From: Streptomyces sp. NRRL S-646
GTDB lineage: Bacteria; Actinomycetota; Actinomycetes; Streptomycetales; Streptomycetaceae
NCBI RefSeq assembly: GCF_000720765.1
Contig: NZ_JODC01000018.1
Span: forward strand, 62,001 to 126,000
DNA length: 64,000 nt
Reading direction: 5' to 3'
Shown here: one piece after another, positions 20,269 to 28,764 of the stretch
Numbering within the stretch: the stretch's first letter is position 1
Layout: each line of letters opens with the position of its first letter
Made by a program: the position numbers and the translations under genes
Notes under the pieces: generated by a model
The model's input: the letters and a program-made list of their open reading frames with translations, nothing else
What the model was told of the DNA's origin: nothing
Database searches by the model: none

Positions 20269-21585
20269 TCACGCCTTCGGGGCCACCCTGCTCAGCCCGT
20301 TGATGATGCGGTCCATCGCGTCGCCGCCGGTCGGGTCCGTCAGGTTCGCCAGCAGCTTCAGGGTGAACTTCATCAGCATGGGGTGGGTCAGGCCGCGCTG
20401 GGCCGCGATCTTCATGACCTTCGGGTTGCCGATGAGCTTCACGAAGGCGCGGCCCAGCGTGTAGTAGCCGCCGTAGGTGTCCTTGAGGACGCGCGGGTAG
20501 CGCTGCAGGGCGAGTTCGCGGCTCGCGGGCGTCGGGCGGGCGTGGGCCTGGACGATGACGTCGGCGGCGATCTGGCCGGATTCCATCGCGTAGGCGATGC
20601 CCTCGCCGTTGAAGGGGTTCACCAGGCCGCCGGCGTCGCCGACCAGGAGCAGGCCCTTGGTGTAGTGGGGCTGGCGGTTGAAGGCCATCGGGAGGGCGGC
20701 GCCGCGGATCGGCCCGGTCATGTTGTCCGGGGTGTAGCCCCAGTCCTCCGGCATGGAGGCGCACCAGGCCTTCAGAACCTCGCGCCAGTCCAGTTCCTTG
20801 AAGGAGTCGGAGGTGTTCAGGACGCCGAGGCCGACGTTGGACGTGCCGTCGCCCATGCCGAAGATCCAGCCGTAGCCGGGCAGGAGACGGTCCTGGGGGC
20901 CACGGCGGTCCCAGAGTTCCAGCCAGGACTCCAGGTAGTCGTCGTCGTGGCGGGGCGACTCGAAGTACGTGCGGACCGCGACGCCCATCGGGCGGTCCTC
21001 GCGGCGGTGCAGGCCCATCGCCAGCGACAGGCGCGTCGAGTTGCCGTCGGCGGCGACCACGAGCGGGGCGTGGAAGGTGACTTCGCGCTTCTCCTCGCCG
21101 AGCTTGGCGTGGACGCCGGTGATACGGCCGGTGCGGTCGTCGACGATCGGCGCGCCGACGTTGCAGCGCTCGAAGAGCCGGGCGCCCGCCTTCTGGGCGT
21201 TGCGGGCGAGCTGCTCGTCGAAGTCGTCTCGCTTGCGGACGAGGCCGTAGTCCGGGAAGGAGGCGAGATCCGGCCAGTCCAGCTGGAGGCGGACGCCGCC
21301 GCCGATGATGCGCAGCCCCTTGTTGCGCAGCCAGCCGGCCTCCTCGGAGATATCGATGCCCATCGCCACGAGCTGCTTGGTGGCACGCGGGGTCAGGCCG
21401 TCGCCGCAGACCTTCTCGCGCGGGAACTCGGTCTTCTCCAGCAGGAGCACGTCGAGGCCGGCCTTGGCGAGGTGGTACGCCGTCGTGGAGCCGGCCGGGC
21501 CCGCGCCCACGACGATCACATCGGCAGTGTTCTCGGAGAAGGGCTCGGGGGAGGGCTCGGAGTGGGGCTCGGTCACGACGGTCAC
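20269..21585 (-). CDS. menJ: Geranylgeranyl reductase family flavoprotein, probable menaquinone reductase
   Basis: This is a 438-residue FAD enzyme of the geranylgeranyl reductase family. The Rossmann motif DVIVVGAGPAGSTTAYHLAK is near residue 22, followed by FPREKVCGDGLTPRA, which matches the family CGDG motif. A second FAD motif, LLVGDAGGLVNPFNGEGIAYA, is near residue 290. In mycobacteria MenJ saturates one isoprene unit of menaquinone. The nearby menG gene and the partly saturated menaquinones of streptomycetes make that role likely here, but archaeal-type lipid reduction cannot be excluded. The GTG chosen has GGGGAG upstream; an earlier start would add 15 residues. Confidence 0.78.
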   Translation of the reverse strand: MTVVTEPHSEPSPEPFSENTADVIVVGAGPAGSTTAYHLAKAGLDVLLLEKTEFPREKVCGDGLTPRATKQLVAMGIDISEEAGWLRNKGLRIIGGGVRLQLDWPDLASFPDYGLVRKRDDFDEQLARNAQKAGARLFERCNVGAPIVDDRTGRITGVHAKLGEEKREVTFHAPLVVAADGNSTRLSLAMGLHRREDRPMGVAVRTYFESPRHDDDYLESWLELWDRRGPQDRLLPGYGWIFGMGDGTSNVGLGVLNTSDSFKELDWREVLKAWCASMPEDWGYTPDNMTGPIRGAALPMAFNRQPHYTKGLLLVGDAGGLVNPFNGEGIAYAMESGQIAADVIVQAHARPTPASRELALQRYPRVLKDTYGGYYTLGRAFVKLIGNPKVMKIAAQRGLTHPMLMKFTLKLLANLTDPTGGDAMDRIINGLSRVAPKA

Positions 21586-21685
21586 GGCGGGATCTCCCCA
21601 AGTTCGACAAATCTCTGTGCCGAGCGGCACTGGACACAGGCAGTCTATTCAGCAGAATTGATCACTCGGCTGAAGGGCTGCTCTC

Positions 21686-22210
21686 GTGAACCGAGCTCTC
21701 CCCGTAGTACGGCTGCGCGTCCCCACCGACGAGGACGCGGTGGCCTGGCACCGGCTGTTCGACGACCCGGATGTCATGGAGTTCCACGGCGGCAGGTCGG
21801 CGGCCCTCTATGTCTACGAGGAGCTCACCGCACGCCAGCGGCGGCACGACGCCGAGCGGGGTTTCTGTCTGTGGACCATGACCGACGAGTCCGGGCAGGT
21901 CGTCGGGTTCACCGGAGCCCAGCCGTGGCCACAGGACTGGGGGCCCAAGGGCGAGATCGAGATCGGGTGGCGGCTGGGGCGGGAGTTCTGGGGCAAGGGG
22001 TACGCCACCACGGCCGCGCAGATGACGCTGGAGCGGCTACGGGCGGCCGAGGTGCCGAGCGTGGTGGCGATGGTGCTGGCCGGCAACAAGCGGTCGATCG
22101 CGGTGACGCGGCGGCTGGGCATGCACCTCGCCGAGGTCTTCACGACGCCGGCCTCGCAGCAGAAGGGGCACTGCTACCGACTCGACCTGCAGAACGGTCA
22201 CGCAGAGTAA
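21686..22210 (+). CDS. GNAT-family N-acetyltransferase (RimJ/RimL-like)
   Basis: This is a 174-residue protein with the RimJ/RimL-type fold. It opens with RLRVPTDEDAVAWHRLFDDP and has the acetyl-CoA loop context IGWRLGREFWGKGYATTAA at mid-length. The late NKRSIAVTRRLGM motif is also typical. The substrate is unknown; candidates are protein N-termini or small amines. The GTG start has GAAGGG eight bases upstream. It is divergent from menJ with a 100-base shared promoter region. Confidence 0.88.
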   Translation: MNRALPVVRLRVPTDEDAVAWHRLFDDPDVMEFHGGRSAALYVYEELTARQRRHDAERGFCLWTMTDESGQVVGFTGAQPWPQDWGPKGEIEIGWRLGREFWGKGYATTAAQMTLERLRAAEVPSVVAMVLAGNKRSIAVTRRLGMHLAEVFTTPASQQKGHCYRLDLQNGHAE

Positions 22211-22293
22211 CTGACTGCTACAGAAAGACACTTGGCGCTTCCGATCGAAGCCCCCAGGCGGTTACCCTTCCAGTACCGCTGGGGGTGACATCT

Positions 22294-22629
22294 GTGCGAA
22301 TAACACCCAAAACACCCGAGGTACGCGTGCCACGGCTGGTCGGACTGATGGCCATGGACGCGCGCAAGACGGCGGAGGCGACCGGCCTCTTCCTGAATGC
22401 GCCGGACCGGCCCGACTTCCACCAGACCGTGGTCGAGTACGTCGTACGGCAGTACCCGCAGCCCAATGCGGAGGTGCCGCGGGACTCCGTGATCTACGTG
22501 TGGTTCGACTTCGGCGAGGGTGAGGGCGGCGGAGGCGTGCGCGAGCCGCGCATTCCGAGGCCCCCGACCGGCGGGCTGCAGCGCGAGCTGGACGAGCCGG
22601 GTGACCCGTTCGTCGTCAGCTCCGCCTGA
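22294..22629 (+). CDS. Small PASTA-domain protein
   Basis: This is a 111-residue protein with a single PASTA domain at about residues 9-70 (VRVPRLVGLMAMDARKTAE), then an acidic Gly-rich linker and a Pro/Arg tail. PASTA domains bind peptidoglycan fragments in kinases and penicillin-binding proteins, but this one has no signal peptide or membrane helix, so it looks cytoplasmic. The start is uncertain: GTG at 22294 has GGGGG eight bases upstream, while GTG at 22285 would add three residues. Its stop is three bases from the convergent menG stop. Confidence 0.8.
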   Translation: MRITPKTPEVRVPRLVGLMAMDARKTAEATGLFLNAPDRPDFHQTVVEYVVRQYPQPNAEVPRDSVIYVWFDFGEGEGGGGVREPRIPRPPTGGLQRELDEPGDPFVVSSA

Positions 22630-22632
22630 TCC

Positions 22633-23325
22633 TCAGCCCTTGAAACCGCGGTGCAGGGCCACGACCCCGCCCGTCAGGTTCCGCCACGCCACCTTCGACC
22701 AGCCGGCCTTCTGCAGGTGCTCGGCCAACGCGGGCTGGTCGGGCCAGGCGCGGATGGACTCGGCGAGGTAGACGTAGGCCTCGGGGTTGGAGGAGACCGC
22801 GCGGGCGACCGACGGCAGGGCGCGCATCAGGTACTCGGTGTAGACCGTGCGGAAGGGCGCCCAGGTCGGGTGCGAGAACTCGCAGATCACCACCCGGCCG
22901 CCGGGCTTGGTCACCCGGTGCATCTCGCGCAGGGCCCCGTCGAAGTCCTGCACGTTGCGCAGCCCGAAGGAGATCGTGACGGCGTCGAAGGTGTCGTCCT
23001 TGAACGGCAGCTTCGTCGCGTCGCCCGCGGTCAGCGGCAGCCAGGGGTGCTTCTTCTTGCCGACCTGGAGCATGCCGAGGGAGAAGTCGCAGGGAACGAC
23101 GTACGCGCCCGTGCGGGCGAAGGGCAGCGAGGACGTGGCCGTGCCGGCAGCCAGGTCCAGGATCTTCTGCGCGGGCCGGGCGTCGACAGCGCGGGCCACC
23201 TCCTTGCGCCACACCCGGTCCTGGCCGAGCGACAGCACGTCGTTCGTCAGGTCGTACCGTTCCGCCACGTCGTCGAACATCGAGGCGACTTCGTGCGGCT
23301 GCTTGTTCAGGGAAGCGCGGGTCAC
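22633..23325 (-). CDS. menG: Demethylmenaquinone methyltransferase
   Basis: This 230-residue SAM-dependent enzyme catalyses the last methylation in menaquinone synthesis (UbiE/COQ5 family). The SAM motif [16 protein letters not shown] is near residue 55, and the UbiE signatures [20 protein letters not shown] near residue 17 and [18 protein letters not shown] near residue 120 are clear. The GTG start was chosen for fit with the family N-terminus ([13 protein letters not shown]); the ribosome site is weak. It is part of the dispersed menaquinone gene set in this window and shares a neighbourhood with menJ. Confidence 0.94.
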   Translation of the reverse strand: MTRASLNKQPHEVASMFDDVAERYDLTNDVLSLGQDRVWRKEVARAVDARPAQKILDLAAGTATSSLPFARTGAYVVPCDFSLGMLQVGKKKHPWLPLTAGDATKLPFKDDTFDAVTISFGLRNVQDFDGALREMHRVTKPGGRVVICEFSHPTWAPFRTVYTEYLMRALPSVARAVSSNPEAYVYLAESIRAWPDQPALAEHLQKAGWSKVAWRNLTGGVVALHRGFKG

Positions 23326-23405
23326 GCCGCCATTCTTGCAGTACGCCCCCTGCCGCCCGCTCAGGGGAGGAACTTCGGCTTCTTCTTGGCCGCCACGTCC
23401 TCCCC

Positions 23406-23612
23406 TCAGCCGCACAACAGGACGAACACCGCGATCAGGACCCAGCCGATACCGAACATGAACCACTGACTGTCCAGCGGCAGGTACTTCTCGAACGCGG
23501 GCACGCTCCAGAACCGGTCGATCAGCGGGACCGCCCGACGCGCGAGGATCACCATCATCCCGAAGCGGCCCATGACGGCCACGCCCACGACCATCAGCCC
23601 TGCCGGGAGCAC
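23406..23612 (-). CDS. Small two-helix membrane protein, unknown
   Basis: This 68-residue product has two hydrophobic segments ([20 protein letters not shown] and [17 protein letters not shown]) separated by a polar loop. Third codon positions are strongly G or C, as in real genes here. The GTG start at 23612 has no clear ribosome site; an internal ATG is also possible. I do not recognise the family. It lies just upstream of menG on the same strand, but a functional link is not shown. Confidence 0.5.
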   Translation of the reverse strand: MLPAGLMVVGVAVMGRFGMMVILARRAVPLIDRFWSVPAFEKYLPLDSQWFMFGIGWVLIAVFVLLCG

Positions 23613-23631
23613 GGGCAGCGCCTACTCGGCG

Positions 23632-23826
23632 ACGGCGACGGCCACGATGAGTGCCTTGCCCTCGAGAGGGTCGCGCCGGTGGCCGTACGGCAGGGCACTG
23701 GACGCGGCCGGCTCCCAGCAGGCCGACTTCGACATCGAGGGCAACGAGCTGACCGACGACGCCTCGACCGACTGCAGTGGGGTGAAGCAGAGTCCGGGAG
23801 CGTTCGGAAAGGCGTTTGCGGGCTAA
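23632..23826 (+). pseudogene. Fragment of an unidentified gene (3' end)
   Basis: The last 45 codons before the TAA read [20 protein letters not shown] and onward with a coding-like G/C third position bias, but no sensible start or upstream domain exists. The frame is probably the surviving end of a secreted or lipoprotein gene. It meets the convergent amidohydrolase-like gene with a four-base overlap. Confidence 0.3.
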
Positions 23827-24269
23827 CGACGCCTGTGCACGAGGCGCCCCGCGCACACCGTCGCGATGCACGCGCCGGTTTCGTCGAACACGGCGAGGTC
23901 GGCCCGGCCGGACTCGACCAGAGCCTCAGGCCGCGTACCGGGCAGGACGAGGACGTCGTTCCGCTCGGCCGCCGCCCGTAGTTCGGGTGAGTCGGCGTAC
24001 TGAGCGAGGATCGCCACGGCACCCGCCTTCAGCACGGCATGAATGCGTTCGCGTGGGCTCGGCGCATCGGGAAGCGGACCCTCGTGGAGGCGCCCGGGCT
24101 CCAGGACGCCCGGCCAACTCCGGACCCGCGCCTGTGGAAACCGGCCCCGCACCTGAGCCAGCGGACCCACCGCGGCGATCCGGGCCCCGTCGACCGCCAC
24201 GGCGCCGTCCTTGAGCGGTTCGGCGTCCCGGGCGGTCCGGACCTCGTCCGCCGCGTGAATCGTCAGCAC
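23823..24269 (-). CDS. Amidohydrolase-like small protein lacking the catalytic barrel
   Basis: This 148-residue protein resembles the two halves of the composite beta-sandwich domain of imidazolonepropionase and COG0402-type amidohydrolases: an N-terminal half ([18 protein letters not shown]) and a C-terminal half ([23 protein letters not shown]). The TIM barrel that normally lies between them is almost absent. The usual PG-x-x-D-x-H-x-H metal motif is replaced by [12 protein letters not shown]. Catalysis by the normal mechanism is therefore not expected. It starts seven bases after the mqnC stop, so the two are probably co-transcribed. Whether it is a relic of a deaminase or an accessory protein is unknown. 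Confidence 0.7.
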   Translation of the reverse strand: MLTIHAADEVRTARDAEPLKDGAVAVDGARIAAVGPLAQVRGRFPQARVRSWPGVLEPGRLHEGPLPDAPSPRERIHAVLKAGAVAILAQYADSPELRAAAERNDVLVLPGTRPEALVESGRADLAVFDETGACIATVCAGRLVHRRR

Positions 24270-24276
24270 CGGTACG

Positions 24277-25476
24277 TCAGTTGGAAGCCAGCAGCTTCAG
24301 CTCGGGATGGGCGGTGCCGCCGGCGATCGCCGTGGACGAGATGTGCGACATCACCCGCTCGTCGACGGGGTCGTTCGCCGGGTCGTCGTGGACGACGATG
24401 TGCTCGTACGTCGTGGTCCGCTGAGCGGGAACGCGCCCGGCCTTCCTGATCAGGTCGATGATCTCGAGCCGGTTGGAGCGGTGCTTGGCACCGGCCGAGG
24501 AGACGACGTTCTCCTCCAGCATGATCGAGCCGAGGTCGTCGGCGCCGTAGTGCAGGGACAGCTGCCCGACCTCCTTGCCGGTGGTCAGCCAGGAGCCCTG
24601 GATGTGCTGGACGTTGTCCATGAACAGCCGTGCGATGGCGATCATCCGCAGGTACTCGAAGAGCGTGGCCTGGGTACGGCCCTTCAGATGGTTGTTCTCG
24701 GGCTGGTAGGTGTACGGGATGAAGGCGCGGAAGCCGCCCGTCCGGTCCTGTACGTCACGGATCATCCGCAGGTGCTCGATGCGCTCGGCGTTGGTCTCGC
24801 CCGTGCCCATGAGCATGGTGGACGTCGACTCGACACCCAGGCCGTGCGCGGTCTCCATGATCTCCAGCCAGCGCTCGCCGGACTCCTTGAGGGGCGCGAT
24901 GGCCTTGCGCGGCCGCTCGGGAAGCAGTTCGGCGCCGGCGCCCGCGAAGGAGTCGAGGCCGGCGGCGTGAATACGCGAGATGGCCTCCTCCACGCTCACC
25001 TTGGAGATCCGGGCCATGTGCTCGACCTCGCTCGCCCCCAGGCTGTGGATGACGAGCTGCGGGAACTCCTTCTTGATGGCGGCGAAGTGTTTCTCGTAGT
25101 ACTCGACGCCGTAGTCCGGGTGGTGACCGCCCTGGAACATGATCTGGGTGCCGCCGAGCTCGACGGTCTCAGCGCAGCGCCGCAGGATGTCGTCCAGATC
25201 CCGCGTCCAGCCCTTCGCCGTGTCCTTGGGAGCGGCATAGAAGGCGCAGAACTTGCACGCCGTGACACACACGTTCGTGTAGTTGATGTTGCGCTCGATG
25301 ATGTACGTCGCGATGTGCTCGGTGCCGGCGTACTTACGGCGGCGCACGGCGTCGGCGGCGGCACCCAGCGCATGCAGCGGGGCGTCGCGGTAGAGGTCGA
25401 GTGCCTCTTCGGAGGTGATCCGACCACCGGCCGCGGCGCGGTCGAGGACGGACTGAAGGTCGGCCTTCTCGGTCAC
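24277..25476 (-). CDS. mqnC: Cyclic dehypoxanthinyl futalosine synthase (radical SAM)
   Basis: This 399-residue radical SAM enzyme cyclises dehypoxanthinyl futalosine in the futalosine route to menaquinone. The CxxxCxxC cluster motif (CVTACKFC) is near residue 72, followed by the family-typical FYAAPKDTAKGWTRD. QGGHHPDYG and FAGAGAELLPERPRKAI are also characteristic of MqnC. The GTG start fits the family N-terminus. It lies 49 bases after a prepilin peptidase gene and is followed by the small amidohydrolase-like gene. Confidence 0.95.
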   Translation of the reverse strand: MTEKADLQSVLDRAAAGGRITSEEALDLYRDAPLHALGAAADAVRRRKYAGTEHIATYIIERNINYTNVCVTACKFCAFYAAPKDTAKGWTRDLDDILRRCAETVELGGTQIMFQGGHHPDYGVEYYEKHFAAIKKEFPQLVIHSLGASEVEHMARISKVSVEEAISRIHAAGLDSFAGAGAELLPERPRKAIAPLKESGERWLEIMETAHGLGVESTSTMLMGTGETNAERIEHLRMIRDVQDRTGGFRAFIPYTYQPENNHLKGRTQATLFEYLRMIAIARLFMDNVQHIQGSWLTTGKEVGQLSLHYGADDLGSIMLEENVVSSAGAKHRSNRLEIIDLIRKAGRVPAQRTTTYEHIVVHDDPANDPVDERVMSHISSTAIAGGTAHPELKLLASN

Positions 25477-25525
25477 CGGGGCGTCCCTTTCGTCAAGGGG
25501 TGTGGACAGACCTGCCCAGCCTACG

Positions 25526-26152
25526 TCAGGCCGCGTACGCCCCGATCAGCAGCCCGAGGAACGCCCCGCCGAGCAGGAACGGCCCGAACGCGGGGGCCGC
25601 CTCGCGCCCCCGCCGCCGCAGGGCGACGAGTGCGCCCCCGTACACCGCCCCGAACAGGAACGCGGCGAGGGTGCCGAGCATGAGCGTCGGCCAGCCGTAC
25701 CACCCCAGGGCGGCGCCCAGCCCGAGCGCCAGCTTGACGTCGCCGAAGCCCATGCCGCCCGGATCGATGAGGAACAGCACCAGGAGGAACCCGCCGAGCG
25801 CGAGGGCACCGTACAGCGCCTTCGTCCAGTCACCGGCGTGCTCGGGCAACAGCGCCACCACGCCGAGCAGTACGAGGACGGCGCCCGCGAGCGGCAGCGT
25901 CAGAACGTCGGGCAGCCGCTTCACCCTCAGGCCGACGACCGCCAGCAGCACCCCGACGGGCCCGAGCAGCAGCCAGACACCGAGCTCGGGGCGAGTGCCG
26001 GTGGCGGCGGCGAGGGCGGCACAGACGAGGGCGGTGGTGAGGGCGGGGGCGCCAGGACCGTACGACTGCACGGAGAACCGGCGGGCGGCCCTCGGCAGCA
26101 GGGCCCCTGCTGCCGCGCCCCAGAGCGCGGCGACGGCGATCAGCAACTTCAT
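25526..26152 (-). CDS. A24-family prepilin peptidase
   Basis: This is a 208-residue polytopic membrane protein of the type IV prepilin peptidase family (aspartyl, A24). Two catalytic aspartates are visible: one in RLPDVLTLPLA and one in the GMGFGDVKLALGLGA motif. It lacks the N-terminal methylase-like domain of PilD, so it is a short TadV/CpaA-type enzyme. No pilin or Tad secretion genes are in the window, so its substrate must lie elsewhere. The ATG giving MKLLIAVAALWG was chosen; the frame upstream has no hydrophobic content. Confidence 0.88.
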   Translation of the reverse strand: MKLLIAVAALWGAAAGALLPRAARRFSVQSYGPGAPALTTALVCAALAAATGTRPELGVWLLLGPVGVLLAVVGLRVKRLPDVLTLPLAGAVLVLLGVVALLPEHAGDWTKALYGALALGGFLLVLFLIDPGGMGFGDVKLALGLGAALGWYGWPTLMLGTLAAFLFGAVYGGALVALRRRGREAAPAFGPFLLGGAFLGLLIGAYAA

Positions 26153-26195
26153 CCGTCCGGGGGGTCGTTGGCCGGCAAAACCGTTGCCCCCAGCC

Positions 26196-26651
26196 TCACA
26201 CAGCGCCGAACAGAGAGGCGAGCCCCTGGTCGAGGGCCGGTTCCAGGGGCTCGCCGCCCGGCTCGGTGACCGTGTAGGAGCGGAGCAGGAAGCGGTGGAG
26301 CGCGGTGGTTTCGAAGCGGACCGCCGCAATGCCCTGCGGGGCGTGGAGTTCCACGACGGTGTGGGACGGGCCGTGCGGGCGGAGCCGAACGGTGCCGAGA
26401 CCCGCGGGGGTGCCCAGGCCCTCCTCCAGGAGGCTGCGGGCGAAGGTCCAGGTCACCTCCTCCTCGTCGAGCGAGATCCAGGCCGGGAAGACGAAGTGGA
26501 CCGCCAGCGGGTCGTCGGAGAGGTAGCGGAGGGTGACGGGCACCGCCAGTTCGTCGTGGTCGGGAGTGAGCAGGTGGGCGCCGGTGGGCTGCTCCAGGGC
26601 TATGTACACGAGGGGGGCTCCCTTTTCGGGCATGTAGAGCATTTCGAGCAT
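26196..26651 (-). CDS. SsgA-like sporulation/cell-division protein
   Basis: This 151-residue protein matches the SsgA/SsgB family, found in sporulating actinomycetes, where members help place FtsZ or remodel the wall during sporulation. The core resembles SsgB in VPVTLRYLSDDPLAVHFVF and in VTWTFARSLLEEGL. Its N-terminus (MLEMLYMPEKGAP) is longer than in SsgB, and starts at 26651, 26642 or 26633 are all possible. It is divergent from the sigma factor gene. I cannot assign it to a named SALP. Confidence 0.8.
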   Translation of the reverse strand: MLEMLYMPEKGAPLVYIALEQPTGAHLLTPDHDELAVPVTLRYLSDDPLAVHFVFPAWISLDEEEVTWTFARSLLEEGLGTPAGLGTVRLRPHGPSHTVVELHAPQGIAAVRFETTALHRFLLRSYTVTEPGGEPLEPALDQGLASLFGAV

Positions 26652-26774
26652 GTCGGGTTCTGCGGCGGCCAGTTGGGCCTGTGCACCTCTTGGAGCGCCT
26701 CGGGGGCGTGGGCATTACGCCGCAACCGAAGAGAACTTCCGTGACGTGCGCCACATCGGCGATACAGCGCAACT

Positions 26775-26801
26775 TTGATTGAAATTTTTGCCATCTAGGC
26801 T
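26775..26801 (+). promoter_or_regulatory. Possible promoter of the sigma factor gene
   Basis: TTGATT and TAGGCT are separated by 15 bases in an unusually AT-rich stretch, 46 bases before the ATG. The spacer is short for a housekeeping promoter, so this is a weak call. Confidence 0.3.
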
Positions 26802-26847
26802 TACAAAACCTTCCCCCGCCCTCAGTAGGCAACTGGAGCGTTCCGCC

Positions 26848-28764
26848 ATGTCCGACGGTTCCACTGCAGTGTCCGCACCGGCTTCCGCGTCCCACGCCGT
26901 CACGGCCGCGTACGCCCGGATCTATGAGGAACAGCAGCCGCGACTCGTCGCATACGCCCGCTCGCTCACCCGGAACGCCTGGACCGCCGAAGACCTCGTC
27001 GCCGAGGCGCACTTCCGGGTGTGGCGGCGGCTGGCCGCGGGGCACGAGATCGACAACGTGCCGGCGTACCTGATGACGACGGTGCGGCACCTCGCGATCG
27101 CCGCCGGGAGCGCGGTGCGTGAGACGCCGCGGGATCCGCACGGCGAGGAGCGGGTCGAGACGGACGGCCACCCGCACGCGGACGACCCCGCCGAGCGGGT
27201 GTCCTCCGTCGACCTGGTGGTACGGGTCCTTGGGCAGTTGCCCGAGCGGTGGGTGAAGGCGCTGTGGCTGGCCGAGGCGGAGGGGCAGCCGCTGGCCGCG
27301 ATCGGTCCGCAGCTCGGGACCAAGGAGGGTGCCACGGCTGTGCTGTTGCATCGCGCCCGGGAAGGCATGCGGCAGGCGTTCCTGCGGACGCAGACCGGCG
27401 CGCCCGACGACCCCGCGTGCCAGGTGTACTGGGCGCGCATGCCCGCATATGTGCGGGGCGCGGCGACCGCGAAGCAGTCCGAGCGGCTGCTCGGGCATGT
27501 GGACGCGTGCGACGACTGCCGGGCGCGGCTGGCCGCCCTGATGAGCGCCAACGACCGGCTGCCCGCGCTCGTCGGGCCGGCACTTCTCGTGCTGGCGGTG
27601 GGCGGTGCGGGCAAGTTCCTGCTCGCCTTCACCGCCGGACCGGCCGGTGCGGCGACCGCGGCCGGCGGGCACGGCGGGTTGCTGCACGGAGTGCGCCAAG
27701 CAGCGGTCGGCGGTTCGAAGACACAGGTGGCGGCTGCCGCCGGGGCGGTCGTGGTGGGCGCCGCCGCGCTCCTGCTCGTCCTCGGCCCGGCCGACGCCGG
27801 CCAGGCCCCGGCCCGGCACACACCGGTGGCCGACGCGCCCGCGGCCAAGGTCCCGGTGGCCGAGGCACCGGTGGGCCCGCCGTCGACGGGCGCGCGGAAC
27901 GACGTACCGAAGAAGGACGGTACGCCGGCTCGTACGGCCGGCGTCCAGCGCAGCGAGCGGGTGCGCACGGACGACACCGACAGGACCGCGACGTCCGTAC
28001 CGAAGCCCCATGACACCGATGAGCCCACGCCGGCTCCGGGTGGGAACACGGCCGGGAGCAAGACGGACGACACACCGCCGCCCACCAAGACCGCACCGGA
28101 GGACCCGACCGAGCCCGCACCGAAGGGGACGGATCCGGCGCCCCCGGGGACGGGCGGGAAACCTGAGCAGCCCAAAGCCCCTCCCACGCCCTCGGACCCG
28201 TACCCGAAAGCCCCTCCCACCCCCACCGACCCGTCCCCGGAAGCCCCGGCTCCGAGCGAACAGCCCCCGCAGCCGTCGGCGCCTCCGGTCAAGGAGTCCC
28301 CGGAGGAGCCGACCGAGCCCGCACCGAAGGGGACGGATCCGGCTCCCCCGGCGACGGGCGGGAAGCCTGAGCAGCCGGAGGCCCCGACCACGCCCTCCGA
28401 CCCGTACCCGGACGCCCCGACTCCCAGCGAACAGCCCCCGCCGCCCCCGGCGCCTCCGGTCAAGGAGTCCCCGGAAACCCCGCCCGCCCCCGCCGACGAC
28501 CACTCCCCCGAGGCTCCGGCAGCTCCCTCCGATCACACCCCCGAAGCCGATCCCCCGAGCGCGCCCTCGTCCCCGCCCGCATCGGAGCCCGAGACCCCGG
28601 CTCCCGTGGAGCCCGAGCCTGTTGAGGACCCGGCCCCCTCGGCGGACGGCCCCACCGGGACCGAGCCCCCACCCGGCTCCGGGCCCGCCTCCCCGCCGGT
28701 CTCCACACCTCCCGGAGACGGCTGCCCGAACCAGCACGGCAGCGCGGGGCAAGGCTCGGAGTAA
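26848..28764 (+). CDS. ECF sigma factor fused to anti-sigma zinc finger, membrane helix and Pro-rich tail
   Basis: This is a 638-residue protein. Residues 15-95 hold sigma-70 region 2 (ARIYEEQQPRLVAYARSLTR), and residues 130-185 hold region 4 (LGQLPERWVKALWLAEAEGQ). A zinc-binding anti-sigma-like segment follows, with the H-x3-C-x2-C motif HVDACDDC near residue 215. One strong membrane helix (QVAAAAGAVVVGAAALLLVL) lies near residue 300, and a weaker hydrophobic segment precedes it. The remaining 320 residues are Pro-, Glu- and Thr-rich and probably outside the cell. Fused ECF/anti-sigma proteins are known in actinobacteria (ECF52/53-like groups); membership is inferred. ATG at 26848 has GGAG upstream. 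Confidence 0.85.
   Translation: MSDGSTAVSAPASASHAVTAAYARIYEEQQPRLVAYARSLTRNAWTAEDLVAEAHFRVWRRLAAGHEIDNVPAYLMTTVRHLAIAAGSAVRETPRDPHGEERVETDGHPHADDPAERVSSVDLVVRVLGQLPERWVKALWLAEAEGQPLAAIGPQLGTKEGATAVLLHRAREGMRQAFLRTQTGAPDDPACQVYWARMPAYVRGAATAKQSERLLGHVDACDDCRARLAALMSANDRLPALVGPALLVLAVGGAGKFLLAFTAGPAGAATAAGGHGGLLHGVRQAAVGGSKTQVAAAAGAVVVGAAALLLVLGPADAGQAPARHTPVADAPAAKVPVAEAPVGPPSTGARNDVPKKDGTPARTAGVQRSERVRTDDTDRTATSVPKPHDTDEPTPAPGGNTAGSKTDDTPPPTKTAPEDPTEPAPKGTDPAPPGTGGKPEQPKAPPTPSDPYPKAPPTPTDPSPEAPAPSEQPPQPSAPPVKESPEEPTEPAPKGTDPAPPATGGKPEQPEAPTTPSDPYPDAPTPSEQPPPPPAPPVKESPETPPAPADDHSPEAPAAPSDHTPEADPPSAPSSPPASEPETPAPVEPEPVEDPAPSADGPTGTEPPPGSGPASPPVSTPPGDGCPNQHGSAGQGSE
28099..28410 (+). repeat. Imperfect tandem duplication inside the sigma-fusion gene
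   Basis: Two 108-base copies (28099-28206 and 28303-28410) encode nearly the same peptide, starting EDPTEPAPKGTDPAPP and EEPTEPAPKGTDPAPP. The sequence after each copy is also related and ends KESPE. The copies begin 204 bases apart. The Pro-rich extracellular tail has evidently grown by internal duplication. Confidence 0.85.

Noticed and set aside
28099..28410. Regular repeats that could be a CRISPR array
   Set aside because: There are only two copies, they are 204 bases apart, and both lie in frame within a Pro-rich coding region.
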